From positions 434,001 to 498,000 of the forward strand of contig NZ_JAQTHW010000002.1 of NCBI RefSeq assembly GCF_029433395.1: a DNA stretch of 64,000 bases, read 5' to 3'. A program made the translations under genes and the position numbers. Each line of letters opens with the position of its first letter. The first letter of the stretch is position 1. Positions 43,577 through 53,396 of the stretch are shown in pieces. The DNA comes from Bifidobacterium sp. ESL0763 (GTDB lineage Bacteria > Actinomycetota > Actinomycetes > Actinomycetales > Bifidobacteriaceae). The notes beneath the pieces were generated by a model that saw only the letters and a program-made list of their open reading frames with translations, was not told the origin of the DNA and ran no database searches.

Positions 43577-44668
43577 ATGGGTCTTGAATTGAGAGGCAGC
43601 TGTGAGGATGCTTTCGCGCACCTGTATCTGGTGGGATTGGCTTCGATCCTCGAGGACGCCGATCCAAGCCGTCGACGGATTTGCCAGATACGGTGGAAAG
43701 ACCAAGAGCATGCGGTGCTGGAAAGTAGTGACGACGTCTCATGGAGGCAATGTGCCGAAATCGTCCACGAGCACGCGTTGCGTTGGAGCGAATCCGATTG
43801 GCTTCATGCCGGAGGAGAGTACTGGGAATCGCCGAAGGAGGATGGGGCCAAATCAAAGAAGAAGGTCTCGCCCGTGCGGGCGACATTGAGCCCGAGGCTT
43901 GGCAAACCGAATACCAGAGGATCCTGGCAGAAGCTGGAACGTGATCGACATAGGGCCATCGACCAATTGGAGACGCCCCTCGACTATGAGTACATAGGTG
44001 CGCTGGGCGAGCCTTCATACTGGTCAGGCGACATGGGCAAAGACAAGAACTACACTCCCGATCGTGGAGCATCCCGTTGGGAGATGGTGGCCCGCAACCG
44101 AGGGCAGGAATTCGTTTCCGGCCGTCTGCTGCCTCTTGCCCAGGCCGTGGCCAGGCGAGATGTCGATGCGGTATTGAACGGTTTGAAGGGTGAGAGCGTC
44201 GTCGACGAGGTGGGGAAGGACAGCCAGCAAAGCCGTACACCCACCGGTTTGAGAAGGCCGAGCAAAACCGACAACGCCCAGGCATGGTGCGCGTTGTTTG
44301 GGGTTTCGGCATTCCCGCAATCCAAGTCGACCACGAAGGATCGAGGCGCCACCGCCGGGTTCTTCAGAATCAGGGGACACGGCCAATATGTTGTCCTGCC
44401 GATTTTCGAGCAGTTCTGGACCTTGCAAAAGTATCGCTCGGTGGTGCGTAGCCTTTGGCTGGAACAGGCAGCGGTCGGCAAAGTGGATGCCGATGATGAG
44501 ACGAACAGCGGAAGTGGGTTTGGTTCCTTCGCCGGCAACCAATGGCTGAAGGAGCAAGGCGTCGTCCTGTGCGCGCTTTTCCCGCAGTACGTTTCCGGCA
44601 ATGCCTCGGCTCCGGAGCGTTGGCTGCAGAAGGGTGAGCTGTTCGACGTCTCTGGAGATGGACGATGA
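43577..44668 (+). CDS. csb3: Cas8-like large subunit of type I-G (Csb3-like)
   Basis: A 363-residue protein in the position of the large subunit, between cas3 and cas4-cas1. It begins MGLELRGSCEDAFAHLYLVG with the LASILEDAD continuation, similar to the Csb3/GSU0052 type, and is about half the size expected for Csx17. Large subunits recognise the PAM and recruit Cas3. No catalytic motif is visible. The ATG at 43577 is preferred (GGAAGGA nine bases upstream) over TTG at 43571. Its stop overlaps the next start (ATGA). Csb3 rather than another Cas8 variant is inferred from size and order. Confidence 0.65.
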   Translation: MGLELRGSCEDAFAHLYLVGLASILEDADPSRRRICQIRWKDQEHAVLESSDDVSWRQCAEIVHEHALRWSESDWLHAGGEYWESPKEDGAKSKKKVSPVRATLSPRLGKPNTRGSWQKLERDRHRAIDQLETPLDYEYIGALGEPSYWSGDMGKDKNYTPDRGASRWEMVARNRGQEFVSGRLLPLAQAVARRDVDAVLNGLKGESVVDEVGKDSQQSRTPTGLRRPSKTDNAQAWCALFGVSAFPQSKSTTKDRGATAGFFRIRGHGQYVVLPIFEQFWTLQKYRSVVRSLWLEQAAVGKVDADDETNSGSGFGSFAGNQWLKEQGVVLCALFPQYVSGNASAPERWLQKGELFDVSGDGR

Positions 44669-46263
44669 AACAGGAAGCCGCCGACCCGATCCCCATCAGT
44701 CTCGTTGCCAATTACATGTTTTGCCCGCGGCGTGCCTGGCTTGAGGCGGTTGGCGAGAAGGTGAGCTCGGCTCAGATAGCCGCTGGCACCTATGGACATC
44801 GTAAGGTCGACAGATTCGACAAGGCTCCCGATGCCGATTCGTTCCAGGCGGTCAATATCCGCCATGAGGAATGGGGCGTGACCGGCAGGTTGGATGCGGC
44901 GCGGATGACCGACGATGGGGTCATCATCCGCGAATACAAGGCGACTCCGGTCAAGCGCGCGATGGTGGTGACCGACGCGATGCGGATTCAATTGGCGTTG
45001 CAGGCCGCCTGTCTTAAGGACATGGGCTTTGAAGTGGCCGGCACCGAAATATTCTTCATCACCCACCATCGGCGGGTGGAGGTCGATCTCGAGGAAGAGG
45101 ATTACCGCGACGCCAAGCGTGCCGTCGACGAGACGCGGGCGCTGATCGATGCGGATATGGCTCCGCAACCGTTGGAGGATAGCGAACGCTGCATGCGATG
45201 CTCCCATGTGGGCATTTGCCTGCCGGAAGAAAGGAAGCTGGGTGCGGTCAGGCACCGGGTCATGGTCTCTTCGCCGGACAACCAGGTCACCCATCTGGCC
45301 ACGCCGGGAGCGAAGGTCTTCAGCAGGTCCGGCCGCATGGTGGTCTACAAAGGCGGCGAGCAGCTCGCGGCCGTGCCGTTGAATACGATTCAGGGATTGC
45401 AGGTCCATGGCAATACGGATTTGTCGAGCGGGCTGATCCGGGAGCTCATGTGGCGCGATATCCCGATTCTCTGGTGCAGCGGCACCGGAAGGCTCTACGG
45501 GTGGACGGTACCGTCGTACGGGCCCAATGGAGAGGCGCGCGTTGACCAGCATGTCGCTTCCCACGAAGGACGTTTGGGGCTCGCCCGTGAGTTCATCATC
45601 GCCAAGGTCCATAACCAGTCGGTGCTCCTAAGACGGTCGAGCAAGGACAATCCCGTGCTGGAACAGTTGCGGGGCATCGAGAAACAGCTGTCGAACGCGA
45701 ACCGCTGGCAGGATATCCTGGGTTTGGAGGGCGAGGGTGCGGCGCTGTATTTCTCCCAGTTCCAGCAACTGATCAAGCCCAGGAAGTGCGGTGAATGGCA
45801 GTGGGTGGCGAGAATGAGAAGGCCGGCGCCGGACCCGCTGAACTCCCTGCTGGACTTTACCTATACGCTGTTGCTATCGGATTGCGTCAGGGCGCTGATC
45901 TCATGCGGCCTTGATCCCCATGCCGGGTTCCTGCATAGCAGCAAGAGGAACAAGCCTGCGTTGGCGTTGGACCTTATGGAGGAGTTCCGGGCTCCGATCG
46001 CGGATTCGGTCGTTCAGTCGGTGGTGAACAACGGCGAGGTCAAGGCTTCCGGATTCACGGATATCCTTGGTTCGATACGGATGAGGGACGTCACGAGAAA
46101 AGCGCTTGTGGCGGCGTACGAAAGGCGCATGGCCACGGAGATCACCCATCCCATATTCGGCTACAAGGCCTCGTGGAGGAGGACGGTCGAAATTCAGGCA
46201 AGGATGATTCTGGGATATTTGGACGGCACGCAATCCTCATATAAAGGGATACGGATCAGGTAG
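44665..46263 (+). CDS. cas4-cas1: Cas4–Cas1 fusion protein
   Basis: Spacer acquisition enzyme, 532 residues. The N-terminal 190 residues are a Cas4 nuclease with four cysteines for an iron–sulphur cluster (Cys20 in MFCPRRAWLE; Cys176, Cys179 and Cys185 in CMRCSHVGICLPEE) and a RecB-like core (EWGVTGRLDAARM, REYKATPVKRAMV). The rest is Cas1: PLNTIQGLQVHGNTDLSSG, LNSLLDFTYTLLLSDCVRAL, the His of GLDPHAGFLHSS, and LALDLMEEFRAPIADSVV. Fused Cas4–Cas1 is typical of I-G and helps choose PAM-flanked spacers. Intact. Confidence 0.94.
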   Translation: MKQEAADPIPISLVANYMFCPRRAWLEAVGEKVSSAQIAAGTYGHRKVDRFDKAPDADSFQAVNIRHEEWGVTGRLDAARMTDDGVIIREYKATPVKRAMVVTDAMRIQLALQAACLKDMGFEVAGTEIFFITHHRRVEVDLEEEDYRDAKRAVDETRALIDADMAPQPLEDSERCMRCSHVGICLPEERKLGAVRHRVMVSSPDNQVTHLATPGAKVFSRSGRMVVYKGGEQLAAVPLNTIQGLQVHGNTDLSSGLIRELMWRDIPILWCSGTGRLYGWTVPSYGPNGEARVDQHVASHEGRLGLAREFIIAKVHNQSVLLRRSSKDNPVLEQLRGIEKQLSNANRWQDILGLEGEGAALYFSQFQQLIKPRKCGEWQWVARMRRPAPDPLNSLLDFTYTLLLSDCVRALISCGLDPHAGFLHSSKRNKPALALDLMEEFRAPIADSVVQSVVNNGEVKASGFTDILGSIRMRDVTRKALVAAYERRMATEITHPIFGYKASWRRTVEIQARMILGYLDGTQSSYKGIRIR

Positions 46264-46274
46264 GGAAGCGGCTC

Positions 46275-46571
46275 ATGAGTGACGAAAGGCGCAGCTACCT
46301 GATTGCCTACGATATCAACAACGACAAGCGGAGGACCCATGTCGCCAAGACCTTGCAAAGCTATGGAGAGCGCTTGCAATACAGCGTGTTCCTGGTGGAG
46401 ACGAGGCCGGCGAAGATGTTCCAACTGCAGCAGGAGCTAGAGGATCTGATGGCGAGCGGACAGGACTCCATCGTGATTTGCCTGTTGGGGACGGTCGATC
46501 ACGCTCATGACGCCATGACTTTCCTTGGAAGGGAGCGATACCAGGATTTGGTGGTTCCCACCGTTATCTAG
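46275..46571 (+). CDS. cas2: Cas2 spacer-integration protein
   Basis: Partner of Cas1 in integrating new spacers, 98 residues. Ferredoxin-like fold with YLIAYDINNDKRRTHVAKTL (conserved Asp), GERLQYSVFLVETRPAKM and a C-terminal CLLGTVDHAHD region. It begins 11 bases after cas4-cas1 and ends the cas operon; the leader of the array starts directly after it. Confidence 0.94.
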   Translation: MSDERRSYLIAYDINNDKRRTHVAKTLQSYGERLQYSVFLVETRPAKMFQLQQELEDLMASGQDSIVICLLGTVDHAHDAMTFLGRERYQDLVVPTVI

Positions 46572-46830
46572 TATTCGGGTTTTTAGTCTTGAAACAGCCG
46601 ATTGGTTTGTTTTCGATGTTTGAAAATTTCATAGTGTTACTGCTGTTCGTGTTTTCTTTGGTGGTTGCGAGCGGTGAATCATCTCGGAGATTGCGGGCTA
46701 TTGCTCGCACTAGTGCTGATGCGGATTAGAGCATGGTCTTTCTGCTTTCCGTTTGTTTGCGTTCCGGTTTCCCATAGCGCTCGCAATGGGTGCCGGGACA
46801 CTAATCAGCGGAAGGCGTTAGACTAGTGCT
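46572..46830 (+). promoter_or_regulatory. CRISPR leader
   Basis: A 259-base, AT-richer non-coding stretch between cas2 and the first repeat, the expected position of the leader that directs spacer insertion and pre-crRNA transcription. TAGACT at 46819–46824 is a candidate -10 placing the start at or near the first repeat base. Polarity is supported by the near-identical repeats at this end and decayed ones at the far end. Confidence 0.75.
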
Positions 46831-49800
46831 GTCTCAAAGCTTCAATGCTCTGAGTTTCATTGAGGAATCCATACCGTCGTGACCTCACGTGTGCTCGTGC
46901 TGTCTCAAAGCTTCAATGCTCTGAGCTTCATTGAGGACCAAAGGCCAGGCGTACAGCGTGGGCGACGCGGCGTCTCAAAGCTTCAATGCTCTGAGCTTCA
47001 TTGAGGAAGACAATGTGCGAGGACTTTCCCCACACATTTTACATGTCTCAAAGCTTCAATGCTCTGAGCTTCATTGAGGAGTCATGGATGCTGGTGTTGC
47101 CCAGTGAGAATCGACTGTCTCAAAGCTTCAATGCTCTGAGCTTCATTGAGGATTGACATGGCGCGTCGTGTGCTCCCCGACATGGTGGTCTCAAAGCTTC
47201 AATGCTCTGAGCTTCATTGAGGAGATTCAGACTCATTTTGTCTCCTCTCCGTCATCGTAGGTCTCAAAGCTTCAATGCTCTGAGCTTCATTGAGGATCGC
47301 GTTCCAAGTTCTTGCCGACGATATGCACTTCGTCTCAAAGCTTCAATGCTCTGAGCTTCATTGAGGAGCGGGTGCCGCGCCGGGCATCGCCAACAACCCC
47401 GTGGTCTCAAAGCTTCAATGCTCTGAGCTTCATTGAGGAAAGCAATATTGTGAAGATGCCCTGATTGAGTACAAGTCTCAAAGCTTCAATGCTCTGAGCT
47501 TCATTGAGGATCGGCAATAAGTGAATGGATGGCACCCGGCGTCCGTGTCTCAAAGCTTCAATGCTCTGAGCTTCATTGAGGACGCGGTATCCGCATCCCT
47601 GTCGAAGAAGCAACCATGTCTCAAAGCTTCAATGCTCTGAGCTTCATTGAGGACGTTACGTGCAATCGGCCAACGCCTTCTACAGCAAGTCTCAAAGCTT
47701 CAATGCTCTGAGCTTCATTGAGGACCGAACAACAGCGGCACCAACTCCACCGTCACCGATGTCTCAAAGCTTCAATGCTCTGAGTTTCATTGAGGAGAGC
47801 GTGAATTTGAGCAGTTGGATGAAATGAGAAGGGTCTCAAAGCTTCAATGCTCTGAGCTTCATTGAGGAGTGTAGACTTTCGTTGCCTGCTCGTAGTTGAT
47901 TTTGTCTCAAAGCTTCAATGCTCTGAGCTTCATTGAGGATTTGATATTTCCAAGAATTCCCGATGGAAAAGCGGGTCTCAAAGCTTCAATGCTCTGAGCT
48001 TCATTGAGGATCGCTACCGTCGGCGAGGGTGGCCCGCTGACCCTCGGTCTCAAAGCTTCAATGCTCTGAGCTTCATTGAGGAGTACCGTTGAAACCCTGG
48101 GACGCATGTATGCGGTGCGTCTCAAAGCTTCAATGCTCTGAGCTTCATTGAGGAGGTGCCGAGGATAGCGCGGAGCGTGTAGAGTGGCGTCTCAAAGCTT
48201 CAATGCTCTGATCTTCATTGAGGAGATCGAGAACCGCTGACCAGGTAGTAGAGGAATTACCCGTCTCAAAGCTTCAATGCTCTGAGCTTCATTGAGGAAC
48301 GCTCGAGGGGACGGTAAGGGGACGGTCATACCAGGTCTCAAAGCTTCAATGCTCTGAGCTTCATTGAGGAGTGAAAGGCTGGGGCGCCCAGCTCAAGGCG
48401 TTCCGGTCTCAAAGCTTCAATGCTCTGAGCTTCATTGAGGATGTTCATCGGTCTTCGCTTCCTATCCGTGGTAGAACGTCTCAAAGCTTCAATGCTCTGA
48501 GCTTCATTGAGGAGCGACGAAATAACCAGCGCGAAGTTTTCAAATGACGTCTCAAAGCTTCAATGCTCTGAGCTTCATTGAGGAGAGGCACGCGCCGCCG
48601 AACGAGAGGTCAAGGAACAGGTCTCAAAGCTTCAATGCTCTGAGCTTCATTGAGGATGGGTGCTGGATATCACCGCCGACACCGGTTTCGAGTCTCAGAA
48701 CTCCAATGCTCTGAGCTTCATTGAGGAATGGTCATGCCCAGCTGGTCGCCGTCGATGCGCCATGTCTCAGAGTTCCAATGCTCTGAGCTTCATTGAGGAC
48801 GGCTGAAAATCGCTGGAGCCGCTTGACAAAATCAAGTCTCAGAGTTCCAAAGTTCTGAGCTTCATTGAGGAAAGTTCCAGGAGACGTTCTTCAACGGCGA
48901 CACCGTGTCTCAGAGTTCCGATGTTCTGAGCTTCATTGAGGAACCAACGCGCAGGTGGACAGCCTGCTGAACTCGGAGTCTCAGAGTTTCAATGCTCTGA
49001 TCTTCATTGAGGATCGTCGACGAACACCGCGTCGAACCAGCCCTGCACGTCTCAGAATTCTAATGTTCTGAGCTTCATTGAGGAAACGGCCTGTATGAGA
49101 CTGTCGTTCTGTTCTGTGGCCTTAGAGTTTCAGTGTTCTGGACTTCATTGAGGAGACATCGTCGCCACCGGCGACCCCGTCGACGCCGAGTCTCAGAGTC
49201 TCAATGTTCTGAGCTTCATTGAGGAGGAGGCTATGGGTTCATGCTGGTCAGAGCGGTGCTGGTCTCAGAACTTCAATGTTTTGAGCTTCGTTGAAGATGT
49301 ATATGAACGCGGTGTCCTTGCCATCGGACGCATCTGTCTCAAAATTTTAACGTTCTGAGTTTCATTGAGGAGTGAAGGCGCAGGTTATCGCTCTCGCTGA
49401 GCAGGTCGTCTCAGAGTTGCAGTGTTCTGAGCTTCATTGAGGAGATCCAGATCTGCGCAAGTCGTTCGGCATCTACCTGTCTCAGAACTTCAGTGTTCTG
49501 AGTTTTATTAAGGAGGCGGTCACAAATACCTCGAATCCATCGACGACCCTGTCATCTTAGAATTCTAATGTTCTAAGCTTCATTGAGGACATGAATATAA
49601 CAACACAAAGGGTGTTGGAAACAAGTCTCAGAACTATAATGTTCTGAGTTTCATTGAGGGTGGTTCGAGACCCAGGTTAACTACCACAAGGCCGGTAGTC
49701 TCAGAGTTTCAATGCTCTGGGCTTCATTGAGGAAGAGTTTTGGCTCGATGCCGGATTCGATCGCCTATGTCTCAGAATTCTAATGTTCTGGGCTTCATTG

Positions 49801-50439
49801 AGGACCGTCGGCTTCCTCGATGAGTGTCAGGTCAGAGCGCGTCTCAGAATTCTAATATTCTGAGCTTCATTGAGGAGGAGGCTATGGGTTCATGCTGGTC
49901 AGAGCGGTGCTGGTCTCAGAACTTCAATGTTTTGAGCTTCATTGAGGATGGCACATCATCTCCCAGTGGTTGCCCGAGTTTCAGTCTCGGAGCTTCATTG
50001 AGGAGATCCGGATCTACGTAAGTCGTTTGTGCATCTACCCGTCTCAGAACTTCAGCGTCCCGAACTCCATTGAGGAGACTGGGGTCCCGACGGGTTCAAG
50101 GCGTTCACCTCATCTCAGAGTCTTAGTGCTCTGAGCTTCATTGAGGACAGCTTGACAGCTCGGTCCTGCGCGCCAACCGCGCCTAGTCTCAGAGCTTTCG
50201 ATGTTCTGAGTTTCATTGAGGAGGCGGCCATGGGTCGATGCTCATCCGTGCGGTGCAGGTCTCAGAACTTGAGTGTTCTGAGCTTCATTGAGGAGGTGGT
50301 CACAAATACCTCGAATCCATTGATGGCCCTGCCTCTCAAAATTATACTGTTCTGAGCTTCGTTGAGGAAGGATATCGAACATGGTTTGCATACTGAGATC
50401 GTCGTCTCAGAGCTCCTATATTCTGGACTGTATTGAAAC
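46831..50439 (+). CRISPR. Type I-G CRISPR array, about 51 repeats, distal half degenerate
   Basis: Repeats of 36 bases (GTCTCAAAGCTTCAATGCTC followed by TGAGCTTCATTGAGGA) with spacers mostly of 34–38 bases, period 70–73. Repeats 1–26 (46831–48656) are nearly invariant, apart from a T for C in the first and a few others. From repeat 27 (48692) on, the first arm changes to CTCAGAG/CTCAGAA and further changes accumulate; repeat 45 has lost its 5' part, repeat 48 has an extra base, and the last (50404–50439) is barely recognisable. The repeat folds as CTCAAAGC-TTCAAT-GCTCTGAG with one A·C mismatch. Some distal spacers are duplicated. Confidence 0.98.
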
Positions 50440-50575
50440 CGGTGAACCGCGTATGCTTGACCTTCGTTGTTCGTATCAGCCAGATTGTGTTTTCTTAAGA
50501 ACCCGGCCCGCCGAAATATAACCCCGGCCAACTACACTGAAACCAAACGTTGAACCTAATCGAAAGGGGAACAAC

Positions 50576-51073
50576 ATGGCTGAGGAAAACAGCGCGAACA
50601 AGCCGGAACCGGAGAGCTTCAAGCTGGACCACACCAAGGTGAAGGCGCCGTATGTGCGCTTCATCAGCACCGAATCGGGGCAGAAGGGCGACGTCATCTC
50701 CAACTATGACCTGCGCCTGGTCCAGCCCAACGAGAACGCCATTCCGACCGGCGGCCTGCACACCATCGAGCACACCATCGCGGTGCTGCTGCGCGAGCGC
50801 ATCCCCGGCTACATCGACTGCTCGCCGTTCGGCTGCCGCACCGGCTTCCACCTGCTGACCTGGGGCGAGCACAGCACCGAGGACGTCGCCAAGGCGCTCA
50901 AGGAATCGCTCGAGTTCATCGCCAACGAGGCCACGTGGGACGACGTGCCGGCCACGGACATCAAGAGCTGCGGCAACTACCGCGACCACAGCCTGTTCAC
51001 CGCCAAGGAATGGTGCAGGAAGATCCTCGACGAGGGCATCAGCTCCGACCCGTACGTGCGCAAGGTGGTCTGA
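50576..51073 (+). CDS. luxS: S-ribosylhomocysteine lyase
   Basis: Cleaves S-ribosylhomocysteine to homocysteine and the AI-2 precursor DPD, recycling the activated methyl cycle. The 165-residue protein shows the metal-binding HTIEH (in [16 protein letters not shown]), the catalytic Cys in [11 protein letters not shown] and the third metal ligand in [21 protein letters not shown] lies just upstream of the ATG. It follows the trailer end of the CRISPR array, and its composition returns to the high-GC background, marking the right edge of the CRISPR region. Confidence 0.97.
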   Translation: MAEENSANKPEPESFKLDHTKVKAPYVRFISTESGQKGDVISNYDLRLVQPNENAIPTGGLHTIEHTIAVLLRERIPGYIDCSPFGCRTGFHLLTWGEHSTEDVAKALKESLEFIANEATWDDVPATDIKSCGNYRDHSLFTAKEWCRKILDEGISSDPYVRKVV

Positions 51074-51248
51074 TTCCGATTCCGTCAGGGGAGCGGCCTG
51101 GTTTCATGCAGGCGTAAAACCTGGCATGATTCGGTTGTGACTCCGAGCAGCAAGGATATATATAAAGGGTGCGTCGGCCATTGGTGTCGACGCGCCCTTT
51201 TATGTTGTCTACAGGTATCGGGCAAGAGAAGGGCAAGGTGGTCTCGGC

Positions 51249-51797
51249 ATGGTCAAAGGTCAATCGGCGCAACGGTTCCGCAAGGCGGGACGGGCGGATC
51301 TGGACGCCATCCTCGCCATCTTCGCGCGGGCGCGCAAGCTGATGGCTGCCAATGGCAACCCCATGCAGTGGGGGACGAGCTGGCCGCCGGTCGAACTGCT
51401 CGAGCAGGACATCGACAGGTCGCGCGCCTGGCTGCTGGTCGACGACGACGGCGAGGGCGGCGCCGAACGGATCCTGGCCTACTTCGCCCTGTGCGAGGGC
51501 GCGGAGCCGACCTACGCCAAGATCGACGGCCACTGGCTCGACGACGACGAGTACGTCACCATGCACCGCCTGGCCGCCTCCGGACTCAGGCCGCACATCG
51601 CGAAGACCTGCCTCGACTGGGCCGTGGCGCGCTGCGGCAACCTGCGCTGCGACACCCATCCCGCCAACGCGGCCATGCGCCACATCTTCACCACCGACGG
51701 CTTCACCTACTGTGGGCTGATCAAGGTGGTCAACAACGTGACAGTGGAGCCGGACACGCGCGTCGCCTACCAGCGCCATGAGCTCGCAGGCGCCTGA
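51249..51797 (+). CDS. GNAT-family N-acetyltransferase
   Basis: A 182-residue acetyltransferase-like protein. The N-terminal helix region (FRKAGRADLDAILAIFARARKLM) and the C-terminal segment (RCDTHPANAAMRHIFTTDGFTYCGLI), in which a product-side helix is followed by GF.YCG, are typical of the GNAT fold; the acetyl-CoA loop is less clear (SGLRPHIAKTCLDWAV). Substrate unknown. GGCAAGG lies about ten bases before the ATG. It stands between luxS and alr in the same direction. Confidence 0.75.
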   Translation: MVKGQSAQRFRKAGRADLDAILAIFARARKLMAANGNPMQWGTSWPPVELLEQDIDRSRAWLLVDDDGEGGAERILAYFALCEGAEPTYAKIDGHWLDDDEYVTMHRLAASGLRPHIAKTCLDWAVARCGNLRCDTHPANAAMRHIFTTDGFTYCGLIKVVNNVTVEPDTRVAYQRHELAGA

Positions 51798-51969
51798 CGC
51801 ATCGGATCGACGTGAGAGCGGGATTCTCGGGCGAACGACCGGGTGTATTTCCCCAATCAGAATCCAGCGAACCGGGGTCGGCTGCCCGTCCCGCTGGCGC
51901 CGCCGAACCGGTGTGAGCGTTTCGTATCGCCTAATTGCGCTCGCCGCCTTCCCGAGACACAATGAGACC

Positions 51970-53328
51970 ATGACTCTCAACGCTTTGCAACCCTGGCCAT
52001 TCTCATCCACGCTCGGCGAATCGAACTACGAGGCGGCGCTGCGGCGCTACCCCGGGCAGGCCATCGTCGACCTCAAGGCGATGTGCGACAACATGCGCCA
52101 CCTGGTCGAGGTGGTCGGCGGTCCGAAATCCGGCACCGCGGTGATGGGCGTGGTGAAGGCCGACGGCTACGGGCACGGCCTCATCCCCTCGGCGCTGGCT
52201 GCCCTGGCCGGCGGCGCCACCTGGCTCGGCACCGCCCAGCCGCGCGAGGCCCTGCTGCTGCGCATGGCGGGCATCGACCCGAAGCGCTGCCACATCCTCA
52301 CCTGGATGTTCAACGGACGCAACGCCCCGCTGCCGGAACTGATTGCCAGCGACATCGACATCTCCCTGGGCTCCCTGGACGGCATCGAGGCCGTCGCCCA
52401 GGCCGCACGCAAGCTCGGCAAGCCCGCCCGCGTGCACATCAAGACCGACACCGGATTCGGGCGAAACGGCTTCACCGAGGCCGGCTTCCAGGCCGCGCTC
52501 GACCGCCTCGTTCCGCTCGCCAAGGAGGGCGTGCTCGACATCGTGGGGCAGTGGAGCCACTTCTCCGTGGCCGACGCGCCCGACGTGCCCGAGTTCGTCG
52601 AGGTCACCGACCGCCAGCTGGAAAGCTTCAACCGCTTCACCGAACGCATGCGCCAGGCCGGCATCGAACCGCGCATCCGCCATATCGCCAACACGGCGGC
52701 CACCCTGAGCCGCCCCGAGACCCGCTTCGAGCTGGTGCGCCCCGGCATCGGACTCTACGGCTACGAGGCCGACCCTGCCATGGGCACCCCCTCGAAGTAC
52801 CAGCTGCGCCCGGCGATGACCCTGCAGGCCCAGCTTTCGACCGTCAAAGGCGTCGAGGCGGGCCACGGCATCTCCTACGGCCGCACCTACCTGACCGACG
52901 AGGCCACCAGCACCGCCATCGTGCCGTTGGGCTACGCCGACGGCATCCACCGTTCCGCCTCCGGCTTCGACGAGGCCGGCGCTAAGCACACCAGCAAGCC
53001 CGGCGGCCCGGTACGCGTGATGACCGCCGACGGCCCCAGGCTCATGCGCGTCTCCGGGCGCGTGTGCATGGACCAGTTCATCCTCGACCTGCACGGCGAT
53101 GCCGAGGCCATGGGCGTGCGTGAGGGCGACACCGTGGAGCTCTTCGGGCCGGGCCGCGGCGAGGAACACTGCGAGCCGACCGCCGACGACTGGGCGCGCG
53201 CCGCCGACACCATCAGCTACGAGATCTTCACCTGCCTGCGCATCCGCATCCCCAGGCTCTATCTGCATGCGGCCGAGGTGCTCGATGCGCAGGACATGAG
53301 CAAGCTCAACGCCAAGACGCTGCTCTAG
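51970..53328 (+). CDS. alr: Alanine racemase
   Basis: PLP enzyme making D-alanine for peptidoglycan, 452 residues. PLP-lysine in VMGVVKADGYGHGLIPSAL, barrel segments RVHIKTDTGFGRNGF and FELVRPGIGLYGYE, the second catalytic Tyr in GHGISYGRTYLTDEA, and the C-terminal beta domain with VSGRVCMDQFILDL. The frame is open well upstream, but the ATG at 51970 matches the family start (MTLNALQPWPFSSTLGE); no strong ribosome site is seen. dgt and dnaG follow in the same direction. Confidence 0.95.
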   Translation: MTLNALQPWPFSSTLGESNYEAALRRYPGQAIVDLKAMCDNMRHLVEVVGGPKSGTAVMGVVKADGYGHGLIPSALAALAGGATWLGTAQPREALLLRMAGIDPKRCHILTWMFNGRNAPLPELIASDIDISLGSLDGIEAVAQAARKLGKPARVHIKTDTGFGRNGFTEAGFQAALDRLVPLAKEGVLDIVGQWSHFSVADAPDVPEFVEVTDRQLESFNRFTERMRQAGIEPRIRHIANTAATLSRPETRFELVRPGIGLYGYEADPAMGTPSKYQLRPAMTLQAQLSTVKGVEAGHGISYGRTYLTDEATSTAIVPLGYADGIHRSASGFDEAGAKHTSKPGGPVRVMTADGPRLMRVSGRVCMDQFILDLHGDAEAMGVREGDTVELFGPGRGEEHCEPTADDWARAADTISYEIFTCLRIRIPRLYLHAAEVLDAQDMSKLNAKTLL

Positions 53329-53396
53329 GGCGGGGCCAGCGGGCCGAAAGCCGAAGCGATAACACCAGTCAACACGACCGAGAAGGAGGCACGGGC

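Noticed and set aside
47407..50531. Short open frames across the CRISPR array (translations with recurring NEAQSIEALR or LSFIEE)
   Set aside because: These are translations of repeats and spacers, not genes.
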